Notes under the pieces: model-generated
Database searches by the model: none
Told to the model about the DNA's origin: nothing
What the model saw: the letters and a program-made list of their open reading frames with translations, nothing else
In this document: positions 38,500 to 48,862 of the stretch, one piece after another
Layout of the letters: each line of letters opens with the position of its first letter
Position numbering within the stretch: the first letter of the stretch is position 1
DNA from: Symbiodinium natans
Taxonomy: Eukaryota; Sar; Dinophyceae; Suessiales; Symbiodiniaceae
Assembly: GCA_905221605.1 (NCBI GenBank)
Contig: CAJNDS010002183.1
Coordinates: forward strand, 368,501 to 432,500
Length of the DNA stretch: 64,000 bases
Reading direction: 5' to 3'
Program-made: the position numbers and the translations under genes

Positions 38500-41044
38500 C
38501 TCCTTGTCAAGCATCGCGGGAGGTCGCGCCGTTTCGCTGAAGAGCTGGAGTTTGTCCAGTGCCTGGCAAATCCCAGCTATGTGTCTGCCTGGCGAGTTCG
38601 TGGATCATTTCTCTGAACTTGACCCTCAACCCTAAACCCTAGACCCTAGACCCTAAACCCTACTGTAAACCGCTAGCATCGAATGTGAGATCTCGAGATC
38701 TCGCATCCCCACCATCTGTCTGGCCTTTTGATCAGGGACCTTCAAAGCCCGACCTTTGAGCTTGCAACCTCCTCTACGATTTGCTTAAGAACCCCCCCCC
38801 CCAAAAAAAAAAACAAAAAACAAAAAAATCAAAAGATGCGAATCCCTACATGGCCCTTACAAGGAAGGCTGATTTTTCAAGTGAAGAGGACGTCCTACAA
38901 GAGCAACTCCCCCAAAACCTGGGGGTCCCTTTGCCAGGACGTGGCTTGCAGCACAGGGCTTTCTTGGAGACCCTGGCTTTGCGAACTTCCTCGACTACCT
39001 GTTCTGGGCTCGGTCGTCCTAGCGGTCTGTTTGGGTTTAGGGTTTAGGGTTTAGGGTTTAGGGTTTAGGGTTTAGGGTTCAGAGTTCAGGGTTCAGGGTT
39101 CAGGGTTCAAGATTTGGAGGGGGTCCTTATTGGCAAAGGTGCCGCATCACACAGCAGGAGCCCGAGAATTCTCCACCCGCAGAAGGCCCAGGCTCTCCAA
39201 TCCTTCCCCCTCAGGGTAGTTACACTTGCCCTGAATATTATTTTCCCTTACCTCCTTTAGGAGGGTCTGAAGTATGGGCCTTGAACTTGTATAGGGTATA
39301 TAAGGGGCTATATAAGGGGTATCCCCTTTCTAAGGGCCCATATTAAGGGACCATGCAGCTACCGTACCCCTAGTATCCCTAAACCCTCATAAACCCTAAA
39401 CCCTAAGTCCCCGTTTAAGGGACCATGGAACTACCCTTAGATTCCCAAGCCACGTGCCCGGGGCATCATCCCTCTCTGACCCCCGAAATACCCCCGAAGC
39501 ATCTTGCCGGATGAGAGCAGATGCCGGTTCAGGGTTGCAGGGTTCAGGGTTTGAGGATTTTCGGGTTTAGGGTTTAGGATTTAGGGTTTAGGGTTTAGGG
39601 AGCTGCAGGGCTTCGCCCGGTTGTGTTCCCGAACTTTGCATAGCCTTCGGGGTCAGGAGCTGGGGTTGTTCTGGACTGGTGATAAGCCTTTTTTGTTGGC
39701 ACCCTAAACCCTACAAACCCTACAACACGCTACAACACCCTACGAGCCCCCCCCCCCCCCCCCCCCAGCAGGTGCTACTGGAGACGGCCGCAGTATGTGC
39801 GGTACGCCCGGGCCTCGTTGCTGGGGCCACATGGCAAACGTGGGTTGCAGGGGTTTGGTTTTTTCTGGTTCACAAGTATCCCGAAGCCCTAAAGGGCTTA
39901 TGGCTGCATAAGCTTTAGGATGTTTTTGTCTTTTCTTTAGTTGTTTTGCATGGGTTGGGAGTTTAGGGTTCTGGGTTTAATTATTGTAGGTCTTGGTTCC
40001 AATTTGGCTTTTGTAGGGTCTAGGTTTGGGGGCTTTGGGTGTTGTACCGGTTGGGGGCACGCCCGGTGGCACCCTTCTTCTTCCCTGTTACTTATTTCGG
40101 GAGTAGGATCTCGTTTATAACAGAATTGCAGAATCTTTTTGCAACAAACGGCTTAGGTTTAGGCCAAAAAACAACCGCAAAGCATGGTCAGGTTTTGTAT
40201 GCAACGCCCCCATCTCCCCCAAACAAAATAAAGAAAACGAGAGGGCCTCAGGTTGTTCCGAGCGTAGACTTCGAGAGCTCTGTTGCCACAGTATGCTCCA
40301 AAAAGTTGGAACATCCTCATACCCATACTCCAAAAGGTATAGTAAAGGGAATCCCGGCTCTAATCAGCCCTACACCATGTTCCAACTTTCCGGAGTTTCC
40401 TGTACTGAGATCACCTACCCAGCATGCCTTGCGATGCTGGATCTGCTGCGCGACCCGGCCGCCGCCCTCTCAGGAAAAACGCTCAAAGCACTTTGTGGTA
40501 CTTTACTATAACTTTAGATCTTTAGCCTTTTTGGGTTTATTGGGTTTCTTAATAGGGCAGCTAAAAACTTAATTTATAGCTGCCCTCCTAAGTGCAGCCA
40601 AGAGCCCAAACCCCTCAACCTTGAACGTTGGCAGTTTCAGGTTGGGATGTTCCCCCTTGTACTAACAGCCCTTTATTAGGGTACCCCCGATGATAATCCC
40701 TATTAAGGACCTGTTAGTATCAGAGAGGTAACATCCCAAGTTCCAGGCCTAAAGAAGGCCAATCAACGCTTTTCTTCGAGGTGCGCGGCCGACTGCAGCG
40801 AACAGATGCTGAGAGCTTCCTGAGCAGCATGGTAGCCAAGTGGTACCCTTTTCCCTTTTTTTGGTGCAAGGTTCCCTAAACCCTAACCCTAAACCCTAAT
40901 CCCTAATCCCTAAACCCTAAACCCCCTCATAAAGTAACCCTGGTTCCCTTATAAAGTAACCAACCCCAAAAAAGGGTGCCCTCATTTCAATATGGTTACT
41001 GGGCTACCAAGGCAGCAATCTACTACACGCCTGGGGCAGAGTGA
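38500..41044 (+). CDS. MED31: Mediator complex subunit 31 (MED31/SOH1), seven exons
   Basis: MED31 is a small, highly conserved Mediator subunit linking activators to RNA polymerase II. Exons: up to 38,582 (RRFAEELEFVQCLANPSY, the family hallmark); 38,938-39,000 (TWLAAQGFLGDPGFANFLDY); 39,772-39,805 (CYWRRPQYVRY); 40,410-40,487 (ITYPACLAMLDLLRDP...); 40,603-40,640 (short, SPNPSTLNVGSF); 40,747-40,831 (FFEVRGRLQRTDAESFLSSM); 41,012-41,044 (AAIYYTPGAE, stop TGA). Phases agree at every join: GT-AG for introns 1, 2, 5 and 6, GC-AG for introns 3 and 4. The pattern F-DYL-YW-RP-Y-Y-YP-CL--L-LL is the family core. The start codon is uncertain; the frame is open upstream to an ATG near 38,428. The 13-residue exon 5 has no counterpart in the family as I know it. 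Confidence 0.9.
38583..38937 (+). other. MED31 intron 1 (GT-AG)
   Basis: Starts GTCTGCC and ends TTGCCAG. It contains a short CCCTAAA tract (about 38,625-38,660) and a family F element (38,770-38,868). Confidence 0.8.
39001..39771 (+). other. MED31 intron 2 (GT-AG)
   Basis: Starts GTTCTGGGC; a TTTAGGG tract follows at 39,029-39,112. CCCTAAA-type units lie at 39,369-39,402 and near 39,698-39,720, then a C-run of 18 (39,748-39,766) just before CAGCAG. Confidence 0.8.
39806..40409 (+). other. MED31 intron 3 (GC-AG)
   Basis: Starts GCCCGGGCC and ends GTACTGAG. It has no long telomere-type tract. It includes about 40,293-40,400 with CCAAAAAGTTGGAACATCC and GTTCCAACTTTCCGGAG as an internal inverted repeat. 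Confidence 0.75.
40488..40602 (+). mobile_element. family K introner forming MED31 intron 4 (GC-AG)
   Basis: Starts GCACTTTGTGGTACTTTACT and ends CCTAAGTGCAGCCAAG. Only six terminal bases (GCACTT/AAGTGC) are clearly inverted. It is nearly identical to 34,757-34,874. Removal leaves the frame intact at phase 0. Confidence 0.85.
40641..40746 (+). mobile_element. family A introner forming MED31 intron 5 (GT-AG)
   Basis: Starts GTTGGGATGTTCCCCC. The element's own right end is ...GGTAACATCCCAAG; the spliced acceptor is TTCCAG a few bases beyond. Joining AG to G completes an arginine codon and keeps the frame. Confidence 0.8.
40832..41011 (+). mobile_element. family C introner forming MED31 intron 6 (GT-AG), with internal CCCTAAA
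   Basis: Starts GTAGCCAAGTGGTACCC and ends GGGCTACCAAG. About 55 bp of CCCTAAA-type repeat sit in the middle. Removal joins ...SSM to AAIYY in phase 0. Confidence 0.85.
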
Positions 41045-41073
41045 AGGAGGCCAGGGGCCCCATCATGCCCATG

Positions 41074-41160
41074 TCTTGGGATGTTCCCCCTCATGCTCAC
41101 AGTCCTTCATCGGGATTAGGACAGGGGTACGCTAATCCCTACCAAGGACTCTTAGTATAT
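41074..41160. mobile_element. family A element, right end truncated
   Basis: TTGGGATGTTCCCCCTCATG at the left and CCAAGGACTCTTAGTATA at the right; the terminal AACATCCCAA is missing. It lies just downstream of the MED31 stop. Confidence 0.6.
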
Positions 41161-41386
41161 GCAGCGATTGGTTTCGAGGGGCCCCCAGAATCCCAAAGTG
41201 AAGGAAAAAAAGGAAGTTGGGTCCCACTGCCCCGCTGCAGCTCCCCAAGGTGCGCGTGGGTCCGGAAGTTCTTCCGGAGCTTGCCGGTGCTGGCAGCTGC
41301 CTCAGCGCGGTGGGGGCGAATGCGCCCAAGAAGGCGCTGATTAGGGTTTAGGATTTAGGGTTTAGGGTTTAGGGTTGGTCCATATG

Positions 41387-41494
41387 GAGGTTTACGAATC
41401 TATGGGACCCCCGAATATAGTCCCCCCAACCAAGCAGGACTCCCTTTCCCTAAGGGCCTCAATAAGGTACCCCTTATTTCGGAAATCCCCAGGT
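41387..41494. mobile_element. short inverted-repeat element, family G
   Basis: GGAGGTTTACGAATCTATGGG at the left and GGTACCCCTTATTTCGGAAAT at the right match the family termini. Confidence 0.5.
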
Positions 41495-41585
41495 TGCCTA
41501 AACACAGGATTTTTGGCAGTATGGTGTACATGATCCCAATGTTAAGGTAAATTCAGTCCCTTTAGAGAGCCAGGTTGGCTTTTGA

Positions 41586-41775
41586 CCCTATGTATATAAC
41601 CCAAAACCCAAATCCCAAATCCCTAAACCCTATAAGTTCTAAATCCTAAACCCTAAACCCTAAACCCTAAACCCTAAACCCTAAACCCTAAACCCTAAAC
41701 CCTAAACCCTAAACCCTAAACCCTAAACCCTAAACCCTAAACCCAAACCCTAAACCCTAACCCTAAACCCGAAAC
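41586..41775. repeat. long CCCTAAA tract
   Basis: About 18 near-perfect units from about 41,640, preceded by AT-rich decayed units. Confidence 0.95.
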
Positions 41776-42120
41776 TTTTCAACCTGTTTTTAACGGCCCA
41801 CCCGGGCAGTGCCTGGAGGATGGCGAGTCTGTCCTGCTGTGTAGTGGGACTCTACCTTGGGCCCATGAGGTTGAACCCTTGAGTATGCGGGGAGGCCTTA
41901 CTAAAGGTTCCTACAAGATTATGAAGGCTTAGGGGCTTAGGGTTCAGGGTTTAGGGTTTAGGGCCCGGTTTAGGGTTTAGGGATATTTGGAGTATGTGGA
42001 ACGGGAACCTTTAGGGGTACAACCTTAGGGTACGAGTCTTACTCCCTTGACGGCCCAGGCACTGAAGCCGACACGCCCGGGATGGACGAGCCGGCGCCGA
42101 AAAGTGAGCCACCTGGGAGG

Positions 42121-42342
42121 GACCCTAACCCTAAACTCTAAATCCTAAATCCTAAATCCTAAACCCTAAATCCTAAACCCTAAACCCTAAACCCTAAACC
42201 CTAAACCTGAACCCTAAACCCCAAACCCTAAACCCCAAACCCCAAACCCTAAACCCCAAACCCTAAACCCCAAACCCTAAACCCTAAACCCCTAACCCTA
42301 AACCCTAAACCCCTAACCCTAAACCCCTAACCCTAAACCCCA
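42121..42342. repeat. CCCTAAA tract with CCCCAAA and CCTAAAT variants
   Basis: Variants change in blocks (TCCTAAA, then CCCTAAA, then CCCCAAA, then CCCCTAA), suggesting local expansion of diverged units. It runs directly up to the exon-like stretch at 42,346. Confidence 0.9.
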
Positions 42343-42492
42343 GATGTCCGGCGCCAGGTCCCACGGCTGATTCCTCCATCACTGCCGGCATCTTCTCAAA
42401 CGTGGGTGGCACAGGATCCTGAAGCCACGAAACCCTTTTCGGCAGGCAGACCCCAAGCCTTGTAAATACTGACATCATTGTGAATGCTCAGA

Positions 42493-42600
42493 CATATATA
42501 TATATATATATATATATATTATGTATATTTATATTTATATTTATACTTATTTTTATATTTATATTTGTACTTAAAATTATATTTATATACGCATGATATC
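42493..42600. repeat. TA and TTTATA microsatellites
   Basis: A TA run of about 28 bases is followed by TTTATATTTATA-type hexamers. Confidence 0.9.
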
Positions 42601-44230
42601 CGTAGAAATATTTGAGAGTCTTTAATCTCAGTATAAGTACTATTGACTTTAAATGCATGTTTTGCATTACCATTCGTGAGCCCTACGCCACCACAGAGTG
42701 GAACCTCTCTTCGCCTTTGCGTGATAAACCAGGACCTGACAAGGGCAACGCAAAGGCCCGCTCTGCCATACCGGTTGTGCACTTTGCTAGGTTCAGGGTG
42801 AGGGATTGAGTAGGGAATGAGGTACCCCATGTCATCCGTTAAAGGGGGTAGGGGGAATGTAAGTTGCCGAAGTCCCTACGAACAAGCTAGTATGGTTTGT
42901 GACATGCGGGGGATGTTCCAAGTTCGATGGGTGCTCCTACCGATGAGGATGCGGTGCATTCTGGTCGTACGTTCAACCGTCGCTTGATGGGTCCTCCCTC
43001 TTGTAGGTACCTATGCGCAACCATCCCGACATTACTCCTCTTAAGCAGGCCTGGCTCAAGAAGACCTGGGACAGGCGCGCAGATGCGCGGTCCGGAGCCA
43101 GGACAGATGGGTTTCCCTATTGCGCCCAGTTCTCGGCAGAGAAGGAGGGAACCAGCGAAGGCCCGAACCTCAACAAAACTTCGGGTCAGAGTTTTAGTTT
43201 TACCCGTGACTTGCCCCCTAAACCCTGAACCGTAGAGTTTGCAGGACGATCAGCGAGGAAGCTGAAGCAGCTGCTCGCCCACTGCTGCTGCAGTGCCGCC
43301 CTCATGCTTTGACATATGGTTTAGGGTTTAGGGTTTATAGTTTAGGGTTTAGGCTTTAGCCCTATATAAACCCTACTGTAAACCTAAATCCCAAATCTCA
43401 TTGCCGAACCCCAAAGCCCAGCAATCCGCAAAAATGTCTTGCAACTGAAGGTGCAAAAGGCTCAATAATAGGCCATACACGCCTGACAAACCTTGTATAA
43501 GCCCTAAACCTGTTCTGAGGTTCTGCGGGTCCACCGAGAAGATGGCGGGGGACCCTGAGCGTCGGAGCTTTGCAGGGTTCGGAGTTTAGGGTTTAGGGGG
43601 TTTGGGGGTTCTTCGGGTTCAGAGTTAAGGGTTTTAGGGGGTAGGGGTTAGGGTGTCGGGTTTTAGGACAGCTTCCTTTTGGCCTCCCGCGGGCGTGGTG
43701 AGGTTTTCCGGAGTGACAGGGTTATCGGTAGTCTGGTATTTCCTACAAACCCAAAAACCTGCAAACACCCGAAACCCTAAACCCTACTCCCTAAACCCTA
43801 AACCTGATAGTAAAGCCTCTTAGCAACACCCTGCGAGACGGAAGGCTCCCAGAAATGGGAGCTTCGAAGTCCAGCAGCGAAGAGCCAAGTTCCAAGCCTC
43901 GCAACACAGACCTACAAGCCCTCAGTTGCCCTTATACTTAGAAAAAAATCCCTCAACCCTGAACCCTAAACCCTAAACCCTAAACCCTAAACCCTAAATA
44001 GTGAGAAGGCACAGCCCATCAGATTAGGGTTTAGGTTTCAGGGTTTCGGGTCTAGGGTTTGTAGAGTCAGGCTTTTTTTTGGCAGACTCTGGCCCCCCAA
44101 GACAAGCCCAGCCTCGACCTTACTCCGTTGCGTCTCATCCTTGTCGCCACTGCACTGAGGAGCAGACTGTGAAGAAGCGGAAGCAGACCTGGCAGGACAA
44201 GTCCACGCAGGGTTTAGTGTTTGGGGTTTA

Positions 44231-45771
44231 GGGGTTTATAGGGCTAAGGGTTTAGGGTTTACAGGGCTTAGGGTGCACAGGGTTTAGGGATTATAGGCTT
44301 TGTACAGTCACTATAGTCCAAGTTTGTTTTTCCTATTCCCTGCCTTGCCCACTCAGAAGCAGCAAGATTCTTTGGGGTTGCAGGCGAGATGGCACAGTGA
44401 ACACATGATAGTGCCATTGCGTTGTGCCGTTAATGGTCTTAAAAGTGCGGAGCCCCAAACCTACTCTCGTGCAGGCTATGATTTGACAATTTGACAAGCC
44501 CTTTTTTACGATTCTTTTCGGCTCTTACAGTAGGGTTAAGCCTTGGCGGGTCGTTCTTCTTGAGCCTGGAGATAGGCGGCAACCTTATTTGTCCATGTGG
44601 GCGGGCGACCCATTGTAATTAGATGGAGCAGTCCTGGCACTACATAAAGCCCTCAAACAAAGTTAACCTTTACTCTAAGCCCCAAGGCCTCGACCTTCTA
44701 AGGGTTTAGAGTTTACGGTTTTAGGGTGGATTCGGCTTTAGGGGCTTCAGTGGCTCTAAATTTAGGGGTTGTAGGGTTTAGGGTTTAACTCACTAAACCC
44801 AACTCTTCGTGGCGCGTGGGATCGAGGATCCGTCAGACGGAGCCAAAGGTGATCTCGCGGAGGCGGCGACTTGAAGACTCAGGGTACCAAAAGGTCAATA
44901 TACATATCTGTATAGCTAGCTACTACAACACCTACTGCAGCAGCTGCTGCTGCTGCTGCTCCTACTACGACGACGATGACGACGACGACGACGCCGACGG
45001 CGCTGCCGGCCGCGGCGGCGGCGGCGACGACGACCACGACGACAACGACGACGACCACGACAATGACGACCGCTGCTGCCGCCGCCGCCGCCGGCTGCTG
45101 CTGCTGCTGCTACTACTACTGCTACTCGTGTAGAAGTACCAGCAGTGGGAGCAGTAGCAGTAGCTGAGCATCATAGGCTTCTTGTTTGCCGGTTTGCTGT
45201 TTTAAACAGCTACGGTGATTCAGTCATTTCTGCGAATTATGATTGCCTGGTTACTTGTTTCATATTCACGGCTGGGCCTGTGTCGTTGGGGCGAATCACA
45301 ACACCTCGGCCGCCAGATGGGACCTGGGGGGGGTCCAAGTTAAGCAGAGACCATGAGCTGGGAAAGTGATATCAGCTTTTTCGTCCCCTGTCGCCCTCGA
45401 CCCTATAACCTTAACTGCCAAACCGCTTCAATGTTTGAGGGTTTAGGGCTTGGGGTCTTATGCCCTGGAATTCAGGGGGTCCTGGACCTATGAACCTGTT
45501 GGGCTTGCAGACACATGTGAAGCCTCAACCCAACAAGCCTTGAAGCCACGAGATTCGTCTGTAGCACTTTGTAGGCCCGAAACTTAGGGTTTAGGATTTA
45601 GGGTTACGGCCCCAGGTGAGTCGTGGATCCGAGCTGGATCCGGTACCAGCAGAGGTCTGCAGAGATGTCCTTCGCGAGAGTCGGTTGGAATTTTGTGCGG
45701 GGACGTCGACGGAGCTGCTGGGATTCAGCATTGCGATCTGTAGGATTTGTCAGGGCTTAGTGAAGTTCAGG
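44231..45771. other. triplet-repeat block and stretches without a recognised gene
   Basis: 44,934-45,140 is a compound triplet repeat (CTG, then GAC/CGA, then GCC, then CTG). It is open in several frames, giving polyaspartate or polythreonine runs. Flanks contain decayed TTTAGGG (44,215-44,290; 44,700-44,790) and possible short exons at about 44,815-44,880 and 45,610-45,740. No gene can be supported. Confidence 0.6.
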
Positions 45772-46011
45772 AGGTTTTGGATTTCGGGGTTTTGCGTCTG
45801 CCACCACCTTGAAAAGCCCTTAACCTCCACTGTAGACCCCTTATTATTTCTAAAACCCTAACCCTAAGCCCCAAAACCCTATATAAACCCTAAACCCCAA
45901 AACCCTAAACCCCTTAACCCCAAAGCCCAAAACCCTGAACCCAAAACCCAAAACCCTAAACCCCTCAGCTGTGTCCACAACCCGCTGCGATGATTTGCTT
46001 AGTAGCCCAGT

Positions 46012-46140
46012 GGTACCCTTTACCCTTTTTTTGGCTCTGGATTCCCTCCTAAACCCTAAACCCTAAACCCTAAACCCTAAACCCTAAACCCTAAACCCCA
46101 AAGAAAGGGTGCCCTCATGATAGTATGGTTACTGGGCGCC
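46012..46140. mobile_element. family C element with internal CCCTAAA
   Basis: GTAGCCCAGTGGTACCC at the left, GGTTACTGGGCGCC at the right, about 50 bp of CCCTAAA inside. It is absent from the equivalent place in the other tandem units (near 49,640 and 55,640), which gives empty-site comparisons. Confidence 0.75.
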
Positions 46141-46416
46141 AGGTCCCGCTCCTGAGACGGACAAAGCCTCGGACTGCGTGACAAAGCAGCGCCACACTTT
46201 GGGTTCAGGGTTTAGGGTTTGGGGTTTACGGTTTAGGGTTTAGGGTTTTGGGGTTTCGGGTTTAGGGTTTAGGGTTTAGGGTTTAGGGTGGGGGTTTGTG
46301 GGGTTTGGGGACGAAGAAACTCTTGTAAGGTGCAAGACGGATATAGGCAAGACGGAAGGCCGCAGCGTGACAGAGGCACAACGAATTTAAGTAGTTACAT
46401 AGACAAATAATTCTTA

Positions 46417-46529
46417 GTAGTGCAGTGGTACCCTGTACCCCCTTTTTTTTGGTTATGGGTTCCCTTGTAAAGCAACCAACCAAAAAAGGGGTGCCCTTAT
46501 TATGAGATGGTTACTGGGCTACCAATTAG
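46417..46529. mobile_element. family C element
   Basis: GTAGTGCAGTGGTACCC at the left and GGTTACTGGGCTACCAATTAG at the right. In the other tandem units the position is occupied by a TA microsatellite (49,913-49,954; 55,914-55,948), so this insertion is specific to unit 1. Confidence 0.75.
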
Positions 46530-46850
46530 GTAACCACTTTTCAGGAACACTCTAAAGTGATTATCGAAGGTGTAAGCTACTGCCACCTGTTGCCCTCAAT
46601 GGCCTAGGAGGCTCTGTTGCTTTGCACACCTATTTTGGTTCAGAGTATAGGGCTTCGGCATCCGCCAGAATGTCCAAAAGATCGATTGATGGTCGAGTCG
46701 CCCAATCCCCAAACATGAAACCCCAAGCTTTAGCTCCAAACCCCAAGCCCTACACCCTACATACTAAGCTGAATATCCCTAAGCCCTAGTAAACCAAAAC
46801 TCTGGAAGGGTAGCTCAAAACCCGACAACCGAACACCTCCAAACTCCATA

Positions 46851-46937
46851 CCCTGGGACTCTCTGCGGCTCTACCTACTCTGTAGCTACGGCTGTACTTG
46901 CTACTAAGCTGTAGGCAAAGCGAGAGTCCCAGGCACA
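46851..46937. mobile_element. family E element of tandem unit 1
   Basis: CTGGGACTCTCTGCGG at the left and CGAGAGTCCCAGGC at the right are inverted; the middle CTACCTACTCTGTAGC is paired with GCTGTAGGC. Copies in units 2 and 4 are at 50,290-50,372 and 56,286-56,368. This 85-bp element could fold into a hairpin. Confidence 0.65.
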
Positions 46938-48428
46938 CCCTCAAAACCTAAACCCAGAAGCTCAACAACCCCAACAAGCCTAGACTCAAAACACCCTCAT
47001 ACTTCAAACCCTGCAACGCAAAAGCACTAAAACCCTACATTAAACTCCCAAAAGTTGGATCCTGATACCCCAAGAAGTTGACTAAAGGGAATTTAGGGAA
47101 CCTGAAAAAACTTACGGAACCTTGGGGAGCAGTGGGAAGTTTTAGGGAACTTTTGGTTGCATACCCCTCTCGAACCCTAAAACCTAAACCCTAAACCCTA
47201 GACCCTAAACCCTAAACCCTAAACCCTAAAGAACCCTGTAATTGCTGTAAGTGTCATTGGCCAGCAGCAGCTCCGCAGCCATTGGCTTTGGGGCTGGAGA
47301 AGCGCAGCTTCGTAAGTTGAAGAAGCTCTGCCCTCTTTCCAGGGTTTAGGGGTTAGGGTTTAGGGTTTAGGGTTTAGGGTTGAGGGGTTTCAGGATTTCA
47401 GGGCTTAGGGTGTAGGGCTGAGGGCTGGTGTTGAAGGAGGTCGTTGGTATTCTTGCTGCCAGATTTGGACTTAGAGCTTCCCAAAACTTAGCCCTAAACC
47501 CTAAACCGTAAACCCTAAACCCTAAACCCTTTTGATCTTAGCCCCCAACCTTCTTGAGAGCCGTATGGAGCCACCACACCATGGGCTGTGGCTGGCGGCC
47601 CAGTGTCACACAGATGGTTTGGTCCTTGATTGCATGCTCCTGAGCTCCTAAGGGTTTAGGGTTTAGTGTGAAGGGTTCGGGGTTTAGGGTTAAGGGTTTA
47701 GGGCGATAAGGCCTGTAAGCCCTATAATCCCAATACACCTACAAATCCTATAAGCCCTCTTAACCCTATGAAACCCCGTCAACCCTCAAAACCCTAAGCC
47801 TACAAGTTTGCTCCTGAAACCCTGGAAACCTGAAACCTTAAAGCCCCTAAGCCTGAAAGAAATGACAACCCGAAAGCCCCACATTAACCCCTACAATAAG
47901 GAGTCTTATCTTGGGGTATCCTGGTAAGTGAACGAAAAAAGGCACTAACCCCAAAAGCCGTTTGGCCTCAGCCTTCGTCGCAGTAGAGACCTCTTCTGTA
48001 GCGGTTTACGGCGCCCGGAACAGAGCGAAAATGGCTCTGTGCCAGCGCTGCATCTGCCGATATTGCCGTCGCAACGTTGGCGTGTTTTTTCTTCGCGGCC
48101 TGGGTGTCGCGCTGAGGCGCCACGAGCGGACATGCGAGGCCGCCAGGCACTTTTTGAATCAGGAAGCAGCAGACAGAGCAGAGGAAAAGGGCGATGCGCC
48201 ATCACAGGTGGAACCCAATGTGGCGCCATCTCGCGTGGATGTCGTGAAGCAGCCGGATCGGCCAGACGACCTGGACACATGTGGACCGCCCTCCCAGCCC
48301 TCGCGGCCTGCCCATAAAGTCTATCTGTATATGTATGATCTCTTTGGCGGGCGGAGCATTGGCCGCATCTTCCTCGGCAAGAAACTCCAGGCCGTATGGC
48401 AGACGAGCATCGTTGTAGAATGGCCAAA

Positions 48429-48522
48429 CAATTGCTGTGAACTCTGGTATGACAACCGAATCTTAAGATTTGGTTGTCGTACCAGATTTCACAGCGATTG
48501 GGTGAAACAAATTTGTTTCACC
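48429..48522. repeat. inverted duplication and adjacent palindrome in copy 1
   Basis: Left arm 48,429-48,464 and right arm 48,465-48,500 are complementary with a few mismatches, meeting at CTTAAG. They are followed by the perfect palindrome GGTGAAACAAA/TTTGTTTCACC (48,501-48,522). Intact copies have a simple GACAACCAGATCTTTGTCTC here. Copy 3 has the same structure (about 54,430-54,523). Confidence 0.9.
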
Positions 48523-48768
48523 TCCAGGGCAAACTCCATTTCGTACCCCGGACCAGAAGAGGCTGCTGGGGACCACCCCAATGCCTCACGTTACCATGAT
48601 GGCGTACCTGGAATGTTCCGACGACGAGTGGACCGGCCACTATGACCTTGCGCGGCGCAACTGTGTGCATTTGAGCGACTGGGTGGCACGGAGGCTGCAC
48701 CTGGCAGCGTTGCCAGATGACCTCGTAGGGCAAGCTGCGCAAGTAATGCAGACACCGGTACCCTCAAC

Positions 48769-48862
48769 ATGGTGGAGCGGCTGCGAGGTGACGCAGCACG
48801 GCTGTGATGTCAAAAATTTGACATCACAGCCGTGCTGCGTCACCTCGCAGCCGCTCCACCAT
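48769..48862. repeat. perfect palindrome with 46-nt arms, copy 1
   Basis: Arms 48,769-48,814 and 48,817-48,862, separated by AA. The left arm is the normal gene end (ATGGTGGAGCGGCTGC...) and the right arm its exact complement, inserted before AAACCTTTCTGG. It is shared with copy 3 at 54,772-54,865. Confidence 0.95.

Larger units (their letters stand above)
41220..44230 (+). other. unidentified exon-like pieces
   Basis: Candidates: about 41,221-41,340 (QLPKVRVGPEVLPELAGAG), about 42,060-42,118, about 42,346-42,412 (DVRRQVPRLIPPSLPAS), about 43,012-43,185 (RNHPDITPLKQAWLKKTWD), about 43,245-43,310 (ISEEAEAAARPLLLQ) and about 44,090-44,215 (ASHPCRHCTEEQTVKKRK, with a CxxC pair). Several begin after CAG or TAG and some are preceded by CCCTAAA tracts (42,121-42,342). 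The family is unknown, and whether they form one gene is not established. Confidence 0.35.

Noticed and set aside
44816-45174. Aspartate- or serine-rich open frames in the triplet block
   Set aside because: Explained by CGA/GAC/CTG triplets; several frames on both strands are open simultaneously.
46618-46650. Possible spliced-leader relic (CCTATTTTGGTTCAGAG) in the tandem units
   Set aside because: It resembles the dinoflagellate spliced-leader end only loosely, with several mismatches, and the same sequence recurs in each unit by duplication. Not enough to claim a relic.
47945-48427. Minus-strand open frame opposite the PPPDE gene (also at 51,315-51,860, 53,900-54,463, 57,345-57,890)
   Set aside because: It mirrors the conserved plus-strand coding sequence. 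Only the plus strand shows a protein family and catalytic motifs.
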